This document shows positions 29,471-36,000 of a DNA stretch of 64,000 bases, piece after piece. The DNA comes from Candidatus Rhodoluna planktonica (lineage in GTDB: Bacteria; Actinomycetota; Actinomycetes; Actinomycetales; Microbacteriaceae). Each line of letters begins with the position of its first letter. The first letter of the stretch is position 1. Made by a program: the position numbers and the translations under genes. Where the stretch lies: the NCBI RefSeq assembly GCF_001854225.1, contig NZ_CP015208.1, positions 310,001 through 374,000 on the forward strand, read 5' to 3'. Under the pieces are notes generated by a model. That model had not been told where the DNA came from. It saw only the letters and a program-made list of their open reading frames with translations, and did not search any database.

Positions 29471-31213
29471 CTAGGCAATTTCGACAGAACGGATACTGGC
29501 TAGAGGCAGAGTGCGTTCGATGTCGGCCTGCTTATCCATCCCCCTGAAACGCCCATTCGCAAGCGACTTCGGTTCAAGCGTGAAAAAGACGATTTTCCCG
29601 TCTCGGGTCTGTGCGCCAACTTTTACTTTTGCACGATGCTTCATGGCCAGTTGGATTTGACGCGAAATATCATCGTCATCTTGGCTCGAACCAAACTCGA
29701 GGTCTACACGTCGGATTTTGGCTATCTGGTCGAGTAGGCGATCGACTTTAACATTTCGGTTGAATTTTTCACTGCTCGCATCTTCCGGTTGTCCTCGGTC
29801 GGTAACCAAGCTGGCTGGTAATCCCAACTCGCGGAGACTGCGCCAGACTACTTCAGCCGGAAATCTGGACTGAAGTTCAGTGTTTGAAATCCGTTTTAGA
29901 GATAGTTGTCGAAGTCTCGAATCGCCGAGAAGCTCGAAGGAAATAAGTTCTGTGCTGCAAGTGATGAGAGCATCATCCCGGCCTGAGATTTTTATCGAAC
30001 GATATTTTGTCTGGGCATCTCTAAGCAGGTAAAGAATGGGCTGTGGAATCGGAGTTAGCGCGATTCGACCAAGAAATTGTTCAATGGCATCAACGTCTAG
30101 GCCGTCCTCAAAGCCCCTGATTACGCTGATGAGATTCAATCGATAGCGGCTGGCAAGGCCCAGATTTTCAATCTCGGCAAATTTCAGCAGCTCTCGCTCC
30201 AGCTCAAAACTTAGCGGCCCTGGGGCGACCACACTCAGATCTGATTGCAAAATCACGTTCGGTTGCGACTTTGGTAAACAGTTTTCGGCTTCGGTCAAAG
30301 CGCCCGCTCTGTTGCCCAAAAGCAACAAGCGCGTCGCTGAAGTGAGGTAGCCCCTAGCGGTTATGCCGAGCAGGTCGCCTCGTGTTTCTAGTTGGGTCAG
30401 AACTTGGGCTAATCCTGATTTGGCAAAAGGGAAGCAGTGATTAAGCCAATCGGCGACCTTCACCGGATGGGTTAGTTGTTCAAGCTCTGCCTTGGCATCG
30501 TTGTCTAGCGGACTGGCCCAAAGCCTGACCAACTCAAAAAGTTTTTCGGCATCAGAAAGCTCTAGCCACTGTTTTGCATATTCGGTTGCCGACCAGTTGC
30601 CAGACGTTATCTCAACAAGCATCAACTCTTGAGCAATCTGGAATGTCTGTTTGACAATCTCGACATCCTGGCCCGTTTTCATCGCCAATCGTTTAGCTTC
30701 GTTCAAGCCCAGTGAGTTTTTGCCCACCATCTTCGGCCCAAACTCGATCACGTCGTATATGAGGGCACGCAGGTTTTGGAAAATTTCAAAAGCGGCAATG
30801 GCTGCATCTCGATCAACTTCATTGGCAGACAAGCCAGAGGGTACCGAGCCAAAATCAGTTTCTTCGGCAGTAGCCGTTTTAGCGCTCTGCTCGGAAACCA
30901 ACTTTCTCAACTCAGCCAGAACCGATGGGTAAACCTCATTCGATGCTGGATGTACCAAGGCGGCCGCGTACAAATTTTCTAGCAAACCTGCCGGTACAGG
31001 CTCTTGATTGGCAATTTTGATTAGGGTTTCGGAATTTGCTTTCGAAACGAAAAGCAGCGCTTTCTGAATGGCCTGCGGTTTATTTATGGCTTCGGCCAAA
31101 TCAAAAAAGTCTTTGCACCCGGTGACAGATGCTGAACGAATTCGACAAATGTTGGCAATTTGCTCATCGCTTAGTTGGCGAAGAGAGTTTGCCAACTTGA
31201 TGAGTTCGCTCAT
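29471..31213 (-). CDS. helicase-associated domain protein (XPB partner)
   Basis: 580 residues, mostly helical, with the 'helicase conserved C-terminal domain' (Helicase_C_3) typical of proteins encoded next to XPB in actinobacteria. The C-terminal region has 'AMKHRAKVKVGAQTRDGKIV' and '...RTLPLASIRSVEIA', a small barrel of WYL-like character. No ATPase motifs. Probably works with XPB, inferred from the constant gene pairing. The ATG at 31213 is 3 nt after the membrane-protein gene. Confidence 0.82.
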   Translation of the reverse strand: MSELIKLANSLRQLSDEQIANICRIRSASVTGCKDFFDLAEAINKPQAIQKALLFVSKANSETLIKIANQEPVPAGLLENLYAAALVHPASNEVYPSVLAELRKLVSEQSAKTATAEETDFGSVPSGLSANEVDRDAAIAAFEIFQNLRALIYDVIEFGPKMVGKNSLGLNEAKRLAMKTGQDVEIVKQTFQIAQELMLVEITSGNWSATEYAKQWLELSDAEKLFELVRLWASPLDNDAKAELEQLTHPVKVADWLNHCFPFAKSGLAQVLTQLETRGDLLGITARGYLTSATRLLLLGNRAGALTEAENCLPKSQPNVILQSDLSVVAPGPLSFELERELLKFAEIENLGLASRYRLNLISVIRGFEDGLDVDAIEQFLGRIALTPIPQPILYLLRDAQTKYRSIKISGRDDALITCSTELISFELLGDSRLRQLSLKRISNTELQSRFPAEVVWRSLRELGLPASLVTDRGQPEDASSEKFNRNVKVDRLLDQIAKIRRVDLEFGSSQDDDDISRQIQLAMKHRAKVKVGAQTRDGKIVFFTLEPKSLANGRFRGMDKQADIERTLPLASIRSVEIA

Positions 31214-31216
31214 GCG

Positions 31217-31477
31217 TTAGTTACCGTTTTCACGCGATCTTCTGGTCAGGCTGGTTGCTAGCAAAACGAGAACCAGGATGAAGCCCAGGGGGAGGCCCAA
31301 GAGTGGAATCTGGGCGAGAATCGCAAGATTCTCTTTTGCGCCAAGCAGTGAAGAAATAAGAGAAATAAACATTGAAACTAGGGACAGCCCGATGACCGAA
31401 ATGGCGGCGATCGCTAGAAACTGTTCGACCCGCTCGATTCCCGTTTTTTTCTTGTTTTCTTTGTCATTTGAAGGCAT
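31217..31477 (-). CDS. small membrane protein, unknown function
   Basis: 86 residues: charged N-terminus (PSNDKENKKK), two membrane helices at about 22-47 and 52-75, basic C-terminus (TRRSRENGN). First gene of the XPB operon. TATCCT lies 6 nt before the ATG with no Shine-Dalgarno, suggesting a leaderless operon start. Family not recognised. Confidence 0.72.
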   Translation of the reverse strand: MPSNDKENKKKTGIERVEQFLAIAAISVIGLSLVSMFISLISSLLGAKENLAILAQIPLLGLPLGFILVLVLLATSLTRRSRENGN

Positions 31478-31483
31478 CCAATA

Positions 31484-31489
31484 AGGATA
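31484..31489 (-). promoter_or_regulatory. leaderless -10 element of the XPB operon
   Basis: TATCCT on the minus strand, 6 nt before the ATG at 31477; the cold-shock gene promoter runs in the other direction from the same intergenic region. Confidence 0.45.
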
Positions 31490-31491
31490 CC

Positions 31492-31521
31492 TTGGCTGAA
31501 GTAAAGATGGGCTTGTAAACT
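31492..31521 (+). promoter_or_regulatory. promoter of the second cold-shock gene
   Basis: TTGGCT (31492-31497), 18-nt spacer, TAAACT (31516-31521), about 30 nt before the start codon, followed by an AAAGAGG Shine-Dalgarno. Confidence 0.6.
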
Positions 31522-31550
31522 AGGGCTTTGGATTTATGAAAGAGGTTCAT

Positions 31551-31934
31551 ATGCCTACCGGCAAAGTGAAGTTTTTTGACGACGACAAGGGTTTCGGCTT
31601 TATCGCATCTGACGAAGGTTCCGAGGTTTTCTTGCACGCCAGTGCTTTGCCTGACGGAATGACTTCGATCAAGCCTGGCAGCCGTGTTGAGTTCAGCATT
31701 GTTGATGGAAAGCGAGGCGCCCAGGTGCTGTCGCTTCGTGTGCTGGACGCACCAGTTTCGCTGGCCAAAATGAGCCGCAAACCTGCAGATGAGATGGCCA
31801 TCATCGTTGAAGACCTAATTCGCCTGCTCGATAACCTCGGTGGCGGTCTAAAGCGTGGAAAATACCCGGAGTCTGGCAACGGAAAGAAGATCGCTGCTCT
31901 CTTGCGTCGACTTGCAGATGAATTAGATGCCTAA
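31551..31934 (+). CDS. cold-shock domain protein with C-terminal extension
   Basis: 127 residues. Residues 1-65 are a cold-shock domain with RNP1 KGFGFI and RNP2 VFLHASAL; the extra 60 residues form a helical tail ('DEMAIIVEDLIRLLDNLGGG') found in a conserved actinobacterial subgroup. I start at the ATG at 31551 because AAAGAGG is 5-6 nt upstream; the in-frame ATG at 31536 would place that site inside the gene. The last 8 nt overlap the DUF3027 gene. Confidence 0.93.
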   Translation: MPTGKVKFFDDDKGFGFIASDEGSEVFLHASALPDGMTSIKPGSRVEFSIVDGKRGAQVLSLRVLDAPVSLAKMSRKPADEMAIIVEDLIRLLDNLGGGLKRGKYPESGNGKKIAALLRRLADELDA

Positions 31935-32598
31935 AGCCAAATCTTTTCAGGTGGGCTCCGAAGCCCTGGCCAGGAAAGCCGCAGTTGAGGTTGCCGGTTC
32001 GGTCGCCGTTGGCAATTTCCTTGAGGAAGTTGACGAGGGTAAGGGTCTGGCAACTTATCTGTTTGAGTCGCGACAAAAAGGCTATGTTGGCTGGCGTTGG
32101 TCTGTGACGATTTTTCAACAGACCGCAAAGTCAACTCCAACAGTTTCTGAAGTTTTAATGGTTCCCGGACCAGAGGCAATTTTGGCCCCAGCCTGGGTTC
32201 CCTGGTCAGAGCGTTTGGCAGACTACAAGGCCCTGCAGGCAGAGCTAGAGGCACAGGCAGCCCTTGACTTGGATGAGTCTGCCTACGACGAAGATGATGA
32301 AGCAGATTTAGCTGAGGATGAATCAGCTGATAGCGATGAGGAATCTAGCGAACCCGGCTCCCAAAAGGAAAATTCTGAAAATCTCGCAGAACTGCCTGAG
32401 GTTGACGAAGCACAGTCACTCGAAGAATTGACGGACTCGGCCGAGGAATTAGATGGCTCAATGCCAAAGCAAGTTGAAGCAGCTGAGTTAGTGGTTTCTG
32501 ACTTTGAACAGAGCCAAGATTCCCAGGACGACACCGATGCCGCAGGTAAGAAGCCACCAAGATTTCTCCGCCGCCGCAAGCGCTTCGGTAAAAAATAA
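31927..32598 (+). CDS. DUF3027 domain protein
   Basis: 223 residues. Residues 1-110 are the conserved DUF3027 domain, with Trp-rich 'KGYVGWRWSVTIF' and 'APAWVPWSERL'. Residues about 115-200 are a low-complexity Glu/Asp/Ser-rich acidic segment, and the end is strongly basic (RFLRRRKRFGKK). Function unknown; conserved next to the extended cold-shock gene in actinobacteria. Its last 111 nt lie opposite the DUF2530 gene. Confidence 0.85.
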   Translation: MPKAKSFQVGSEALARKAAVEVAGSVAVGNFLEEVDEGKGLATYLFESRQKGYVGWRWSVTIFQQTAKSTPTVSEVLMVPGPEAILAPAWVPWSERLADYKALQAELEAQAALDLDESAYDEDDEADLAEDESADSDEESSEPGSQKENSENLAELPEVDEAQSLEELTDSAEELDGSMPKQVEAAELVVSDFEQSQDSQDDTDAAGKKPPRFLRRRKRFGKK

Positions 32599-32715
32599 GA
32601 GAACTATAAAAGCAATAATCCAGGCACCAATACCAACGTAAATTGCCAGTGTGGCATTTGTTTTTACCGGCTCAGGGTCTGGTTTTCGTTCTGAGTCTTT
32701 TACGTAGAAGCGCAT
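32488..32715 (-). CDS. DUF2530 small membrane protein
   Basis: 75 residues: N-terminal 'KPDPEPVKTN' linker, helix at about 22-42 and helix at about 50-70 with the characteristic 'WWLLTCGIGVVLGILALFKV' stretch of DUF2530. The ATG lies 1 nt after the serC stop (TGA-C-ATG), so it is coupled to serC. The 3' 111 nt overlap the convergent DUF3027 gene antisense. Function unknown. Confidence 0.75.
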   Translation of the reverse strand: MRFYVKDSERKPDPEPVKTNATLAIYVGIGAWIIAFIVLLFFTEALAAAEKSWWLLTCGIGVVLGILALFKVRNH

Positions 32716-32716
32716 G

Positions 32717-33838
32717 TCAGTTTGTCATTTCAGCAACCACAAACTCGATTGCCCTGGTAAGAATTTGAACATCTTCAAGTTCTACCGAAGTGAAAGTTGC
32801 CACTCGCAACTGGTTTCGACCCAGTTTTCGGTAGGGTTCGACATCTACGATTCCGTTTGATCGCAGGTGTTTAGCTATTGCAGCCGCATCGATTTGTTCA
32901 TCGAAATCGATGGTGACAACTACCTGAGAGCGATGCTCCGGGTTGCTCACAAAAGGTGTTGCAAAATCTGAGGCATCGACCCAGTCGTAGAGGAATTTTG
33001 AAGCGGCCTTGGTTCGTGAGTCGGCCCAGGCTAGTCCGCCGTTTTCGTTGATCCAGTTAATTTGTTCACCGAGGAAAAACAAAGTGGCAATCGCAGGGGT
33101 GTTCAGGGTCTGATTTGCCCGTGAGTTATCGATGGCGGTTTTCACGCTAAGAAACTCGGGGATGTAGCGATCTGAAGCTGCAATCTGTTCAGCCCGCTCG
33201 ATGGCTTTGGGTGACATAAGCGCGAACCACAAACCGCCATCGGAGGCAAAGTTTTTTTGTGGAGCGAAGTAGTAAACATCGGTGTTCAGCGGGTCGAAAT
33301 CGATGCCTCCGGCGGCCGAAGTCGCGTCGGTGAGGAAGAGGGCATTTGAATCGACACCCGCTACTCGCTCAACCGGGCTGACCACGCCGGTTGAGGTTTC
33401 GTTTTGAGCGTATGCGTAGCTGTCAACGCCAGCTTCTGCTTCGAGCCAAAGTCTCGATCCGGGCTCACCCTTGATTACCGTCGGTGCTGAAAGCCAAGGG
33501 TTAGTCAAAGCGGTGGCAAATTTCGCACCAAACTCACCGTGCACCAGGTTCTGAGCCTTTTTTTCTACAAGTGAAAACGCTGCGGCATCCCAAAACGCCG
33601 TCGAGCCACCGTTGCCCAAAACAATTTCGTAGCCCTCAGGTGCGTGAAACAATTCGAGAAGGCCCTCTTGTACGCGTTTCACCAGGTTTTTCACCGGAGC
33701 TTGACGGTGCGAGGTTCCCATGAGTTTGGCGCCCTCGCTGGCAAAGGCAGCAACTGCCTCAGACCTTAGTTTTGATGGTCCGCAGCCGAAACGGCCGTCG
33801 CTGGGAAGCAGGTGCTGGGGAATTGAAATTTCGGGCAT
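32717..33838 (-). CDS. serC: phosphoserine aminotransferase
   Basis: 373-residue PLP-dependent enzyme converting 3-phosphohydroxypyruvate to phosphoserine. N-terminus 'GRFGCGPSKLR' and the PLP lysine Lys195 in 'YYFAPQKNFASDGG' match the actinobacterial SerC type. TAGACT is 7 nt upstream of the ATG with no Shine-Dalgarno. Confidence 0.95.
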   Translation of the reverse strand: MPEISIPQHLLPSDGRFGCGPSKLRSEAVAAFASEGAKLMGTSHRQAPVKNLVKRVQEGLLELFHAPEGYEIVLGNGGSTAFWDAAAFSLVEKKAQNLVHGEFGAKFATALTNPWLSAPTVIKGEPGSRLWLEAEAGVDSYAYAQNETSTGVVSPVERVAGVDSNALFLTDATSAAGGIDFDPLNTDVYYFAPQKNFASDGGLWFALMSPKAIERAEQIAASDRYIPEFLSVKTAIDNSRANQTLNTPAIATLFFLGEQINWINENGGLAWADSRTKAASKFLYDWVDASDFATPFVSNPEHRSQVVVTIDFDEQIDAAAIAKHLRSNGIVDVEPYRKLGRNQLRVATFTSVELEDVQILTRAIEFVVAEMTN

Positions 33839-33845
33839 AAAAGTA

Positions 33846-33851
33846 AGTCTA
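33846..33851 (-). promoter_or_regulatory. leaderless -10 element of serC
   Basis: TAGACT on the minus strand followed by 7 nt and the ATG at 33838. Confidence 0.5.
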
Positions 33852-33853
33852 CT

Positions 33854-34141
33854 TTGGGGTTTAGACGACCCGCGCTACTAAACATTCAACCAAAGGTAGA
33901 AGTTTTACGAGAAGGGGGAAGCCCTATTTTTAGAGGGATTCACTGGGAAACGCGGCACTTCGTTACCTTCTCGTAATAATGTTCTGGCTATTTGGCAAAA
34001 AGTAGGTAAAATTTCAACGTTGGTTGCCATAAACCTGGTAGCCAATCGGACCGGATGGTTTCCTAAGCCTGCAATCCGAGTCTTTAGAACGAATAGTTTC
34101 GGTGCAGGATTCAGAAATGATTGGAACTTCGGAGGTTTAGT
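33854..34141 (+). promoter_or_regulatory. promoter and structured leader of the NlpC/P60 gene (candidate cis-regulatory RNA)
   Basis: About 300 nt without a gene. A weak promoter TTGGGG-N16-TACTAA lies at 33854-33881. Then come two stems. One is a perfect 11-bp pair, TTACGAGAAGG (33905-33915) with CCTTCTCGTAA (33966-33976), enclosing CCCT/AGGG (33922-33925/33934-33937). The other, CCTGCA-AT-CCGA with TCGGTGCAGG (34068-34108), is enclosed by CCAATC/GATTGG (34042-34047/34119-34124). The outer pair ends 6 nt before the GGAGG at 34131. In actinobacteria such wall hydrolase genes often carry the c-di-AMP (ydaO) riboswitch, but I do not see its conserved core here. Confidence 0.45.
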
Positions 34142-35056
34142 TTGGCCGAAAAGCCTAAAGGCCGCCATCGTGCGGACGTCGAGATTAACATCCTCGAATC
34201 TTTTGAAATCCGTTCGCGACGGTCAATTCGCGAAGCTGAACGTGCTCGGCAGTCTAAGTTGCAGCGACGTCTAGACAAACTTGCTGCGAAACGCGATCAA
34301 GAATTCTTCAACCCTGCTACTGAAGGTCAAGATGGTCTGCAGGCTAAACCACGTTATGTAGTGTCACAGCAGCAAAAAGCGCCGTTTTACGCCAAGCGTG
34401 CTGTCAAGAACACTTTGACGATGTCGGTAGCATCTGGTCTTTTGGCAACTTTCGCATTGCCGGCATACGCCTACAACCCTGACGTGGCCGCTATGTCACG
34501 TTTCACTACCACTAACGCCGAAGCAGTTGCCTCGGCTGAAGACACCCAGAACCTAACAGTGGCTGCAGTCAACACCGTCAAATTTGCCCGCGGAGCTTAC
34601 TCTTCGGCAGATGCAGAAGAAATTGCTCGCCAAGAGCTTTTGAACAACTATCGCAACTACTCTGGCCCAACTGCGGCAGATTACGTTGCAAATCCGCCAT
34701 ACAGCACTCTCGATGCTGCAACCATCTTGAAGGTTGCAGCTAAGTACGTGGGCACGCCGTATGTGTTTGGTGGTTCAACTCCAAGCGGTTTTGACTGCTC
34801 TGGTTATGTTGCATTTGTGTTCTCGCAGTTCGGTATCGCCTTGCCTCACAGCGTGCATGGCCAGGCGCGAATGGGAATCCTGGTGAAGCCAGAAGATGCC
34901 ATGCCGGGTGACCTAGTAATCATGAATGACATGAGCCACGATGGAATTTATGCCGGTAACGGAAATTTCTACCATGCTCCTCGACGCGGTGACACGGTCA
35001 AGCTTGCTCCGATTTACACAAGCCAAGTTCACTTTGTTCGACTAGCGACCAACTAA
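34142..35056 (+). CDS. secreted NlpC/P60 peptidoglycan endopeptidase
   Basis: 304 residues. The C-terminal NlpC/P60 domain (about 195-304) has catalytic Cys219 in 'SGFDCSGYVAFVF', His266 in 'SHDGIYAG' and a third polar residue near His278. It cleaves D-Glu-gamma-Dpm-type bonds in wall peptides. A hydrophobic signal segment ending ALPAYA lies at about 92-108, unusually far in; the 90 residues before it are charged and basic. The TTG at 34142 is chosen because GGAGG is 6 nt upstream. Ends in a strong terminator. Confidence 0.88.
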   Translation: MAEKPKGRHRADVEINILESFEIRSRRSIREAERARQSKLQRRLDKLAAKRDQEFFNPATEGQDGLQAKPRYVVSQQQKAPFYAKRAVKNTLTMSVASGLLATFALPAYAYNPDVAAMSRFTTTNAEAVASAEDTQNLTVAAVNTVKFARGAYSSADAEEIARQELLNNYRNYSGPTAADYVANPPYSTLDAATILKVAAKYVGTPYVFGGSTPSGFDCSGYVAFVFSQFGIALPHSVHGQARMGILVKPEDAMPGDLVIMNDMSHDGIYAGNGNFYHAPRRGDTVKLAPIYTSQVHFVRLATN

Positions 35057-35072
35057 TCGTTTCGAAAAATTT

Positions 35073-35109
35073 ATAAAAACACACCCAAGAAAGTTGGGTG
35101 TGTTTTTAT
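35073..35109. terminator. rho-independent terminator after the NlpC/P60 gene
   Basis: A perfect 15-bp stem ATAAAAACACACCCA/TGGGTGTGTTTTTAT with a 7-nt loop and T-run. Confidence 0.95.
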
Positions 35110-35158
35110 TTGAGCATCTAACCTGAACTCCAAGAACAGTTTTGGAGAGGAACTCGCG

Positions 35159-35233
35159 ATGAAGCTGCGGTTGTTGCAAGCCTTGCAATACATGCAGCCC
35201 TACCAACGCGAGCATCTAAGCTCCATCCGTTGA
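35159..35233 (+). CDS. possible 24-residue peptide gene
   Basis: A short ORF (ATG to TGA) with a good Shine-Dalgarno, GGAGAGG at 35144-35150, 8 nt before the start. The product has a Leu/Gln-rich first half (KLRLLQALQYMQ) and a polar tail (YQREHLSSIR), so a short amphipathic helix is likely. It is bracketed by terminators at 35073-35109 and 35240-35266, which suggests an independent short transcript. GAGCATCTAA occurs at 35112-35121 and again at 35210-35219. Not a known family; it could also be a leader peptide or a small RNA with chance coding. Confidence 0.35.
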   Translation: MKLRLLQALQYMQPYQREHLSSIR

Positions 35234-35239
35234 TATCAG

Positions 35240-35266
35240 CGCGTCGCATTTGCGGCGCGTTTTTTA
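35240..35266 (+). terminator. rho-independent terminator after the 24-codon ORF
   Basis: Stem CGCGTCGC/GCGGCGCG (one G-U), ATTT loop, followed by TTTTTTATTTT. No annotated plus-strand gene ends before it except the 24-codon ORF. Confidence 0.85.
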
Positions 35267-35327
35267 TTTTCAGCTGTTCCTGATGACGAATACCCGGAAG
35301 CCGTCTGGGTGGTTTCGAGAGGATGAA

Positions 35328-35831
35328 ATGAAAACTTTGGTTTTGAACGCTGGATATGAGCCACTGGGGGTTGTGTCTTTCAAGCGGGCGTTGGTTTTGG
35401 TGCTCTCCGAAAAGGCGACCGTGCTCGCAAATTCTGGAGAGGTAATTCTGCACAGCGCTAATGCTGCGTACCAACTGCCCTCAGTCATTTTGCTGACCAG
35501 ATACGTGCGCGTGCCTTCGGTTCGAAAAATACCCGTTACTAGGCGAGGGGTGCTCCGCAGAGATCTAAATCGATGCGCCTACTGTTCGAGGCCAGCCAAC
35601 ACCATTGACCACGTTCAACCCAAATCTCGAGGTGGGGCAGATAGCTGGGAAAACCTGGTGGCCTGTTGCCTAAAATGCAACAACGCCAAGGGTGACCGAA
35701 CACTTGCAGAAATTGGCTGGAAATTAGATTTCGTGCCGAGAATGCCGGTTGGCCTGACTTGGATGTTGAAGGGTGCTGAGAGAACTGAACCAGAATGGGA
35801 TAGTTTCATCCGGTTTAGTTCGGCAGCCTAG
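35328..35831 (+). CDS. HNH endonuclease-domain protein
   Basis: 167 residues. N-terminal region 'KTLVLNAGYEPLGVVSFKRA', then an HNH domain at about 80-130 with zinc cysteine pairs CAYC and CLKC and the catalytic 'IDHVQPKSRGG...WENLVACC'. This is a widespread actinobacterial and cyanobacterial HNH protein of unknown substrate. The ATG at 35328 follows GAGAGG by 6 nt. Not obviously mobile. Confidence 0.87.
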   Translation: MKTLVLNAGYEPLGVVSFKRALVLVLSEKATVLANSGEVILHSANAAYQLPSVILLTRYVRVPSVRKIPVTRRGVLRRDLNRCAYCSRPANTIDHVQPKSRGGADSWENLVACCLKCNNAKGDRTLAEIGWKLDFVPRMPVGLTWMLKGAERTEPEWDSFIRFSSAA

Positions 35832-35843
35832 ATAGTCATTCTT

Positions 35844-35919
35844 TGGTGGCCCCGATAGGAATCGAACCTACGACACAAGGTTTAGGAAACCTCTGCTCTA
35901 TCCACTGAGCTACGGAGCC
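35844..35919 (-). tRNA. tRNA-Arg (anticodon CCT)
   Basis: Cloverleaf on the minus strand: acceptor GGCTCCG/CGGGGCC, anticodon loop with CCT, T-loop GGTTCGATTCC. The 3' CCA is encoded in the DNA (76 nt with CCA). Confidence 0.95.
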
Positions 35920-35988
35920 GAACTATCCAAATATAGTTCTAATCAAGGCACACCATCACGCCTATCAACTCATCTTCGGCTGCAAAGT

Positions 35989-35994
35989 TAGGCT
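35989..35994 (+). promoter_or_regulatory. leaderless -10 element
   Basis: TAGGCT, 6 nt before the ATG at 36001; no Shine-Dalgarno is present. Confidence 0.45.
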
Positions 35995-36000
35995 TGAAGC

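Noticed and set aside
31547-31879. Minus-strand frame opposite the second cold-shock gene
   Set aside because: Shadow of the conserved cold-shock coding sequence; no promoter or ribosome site.
33905-33976. c-di-AMP (ydaO) riboswitch before the NlpC/P60 gene
   Set aside because: The GGGGGAA start is suggestive, but the conserved GGTGAAT and CCGNCAGCTAAC-type segments are not found, so I list it only as an unclassified structured leader.
35328-35831. HNH protein as part of a group I intron, intein or mobile element
   Set aside because: It is free-standing in a conserved chromosomal context, with no flanking repeats or split gene.
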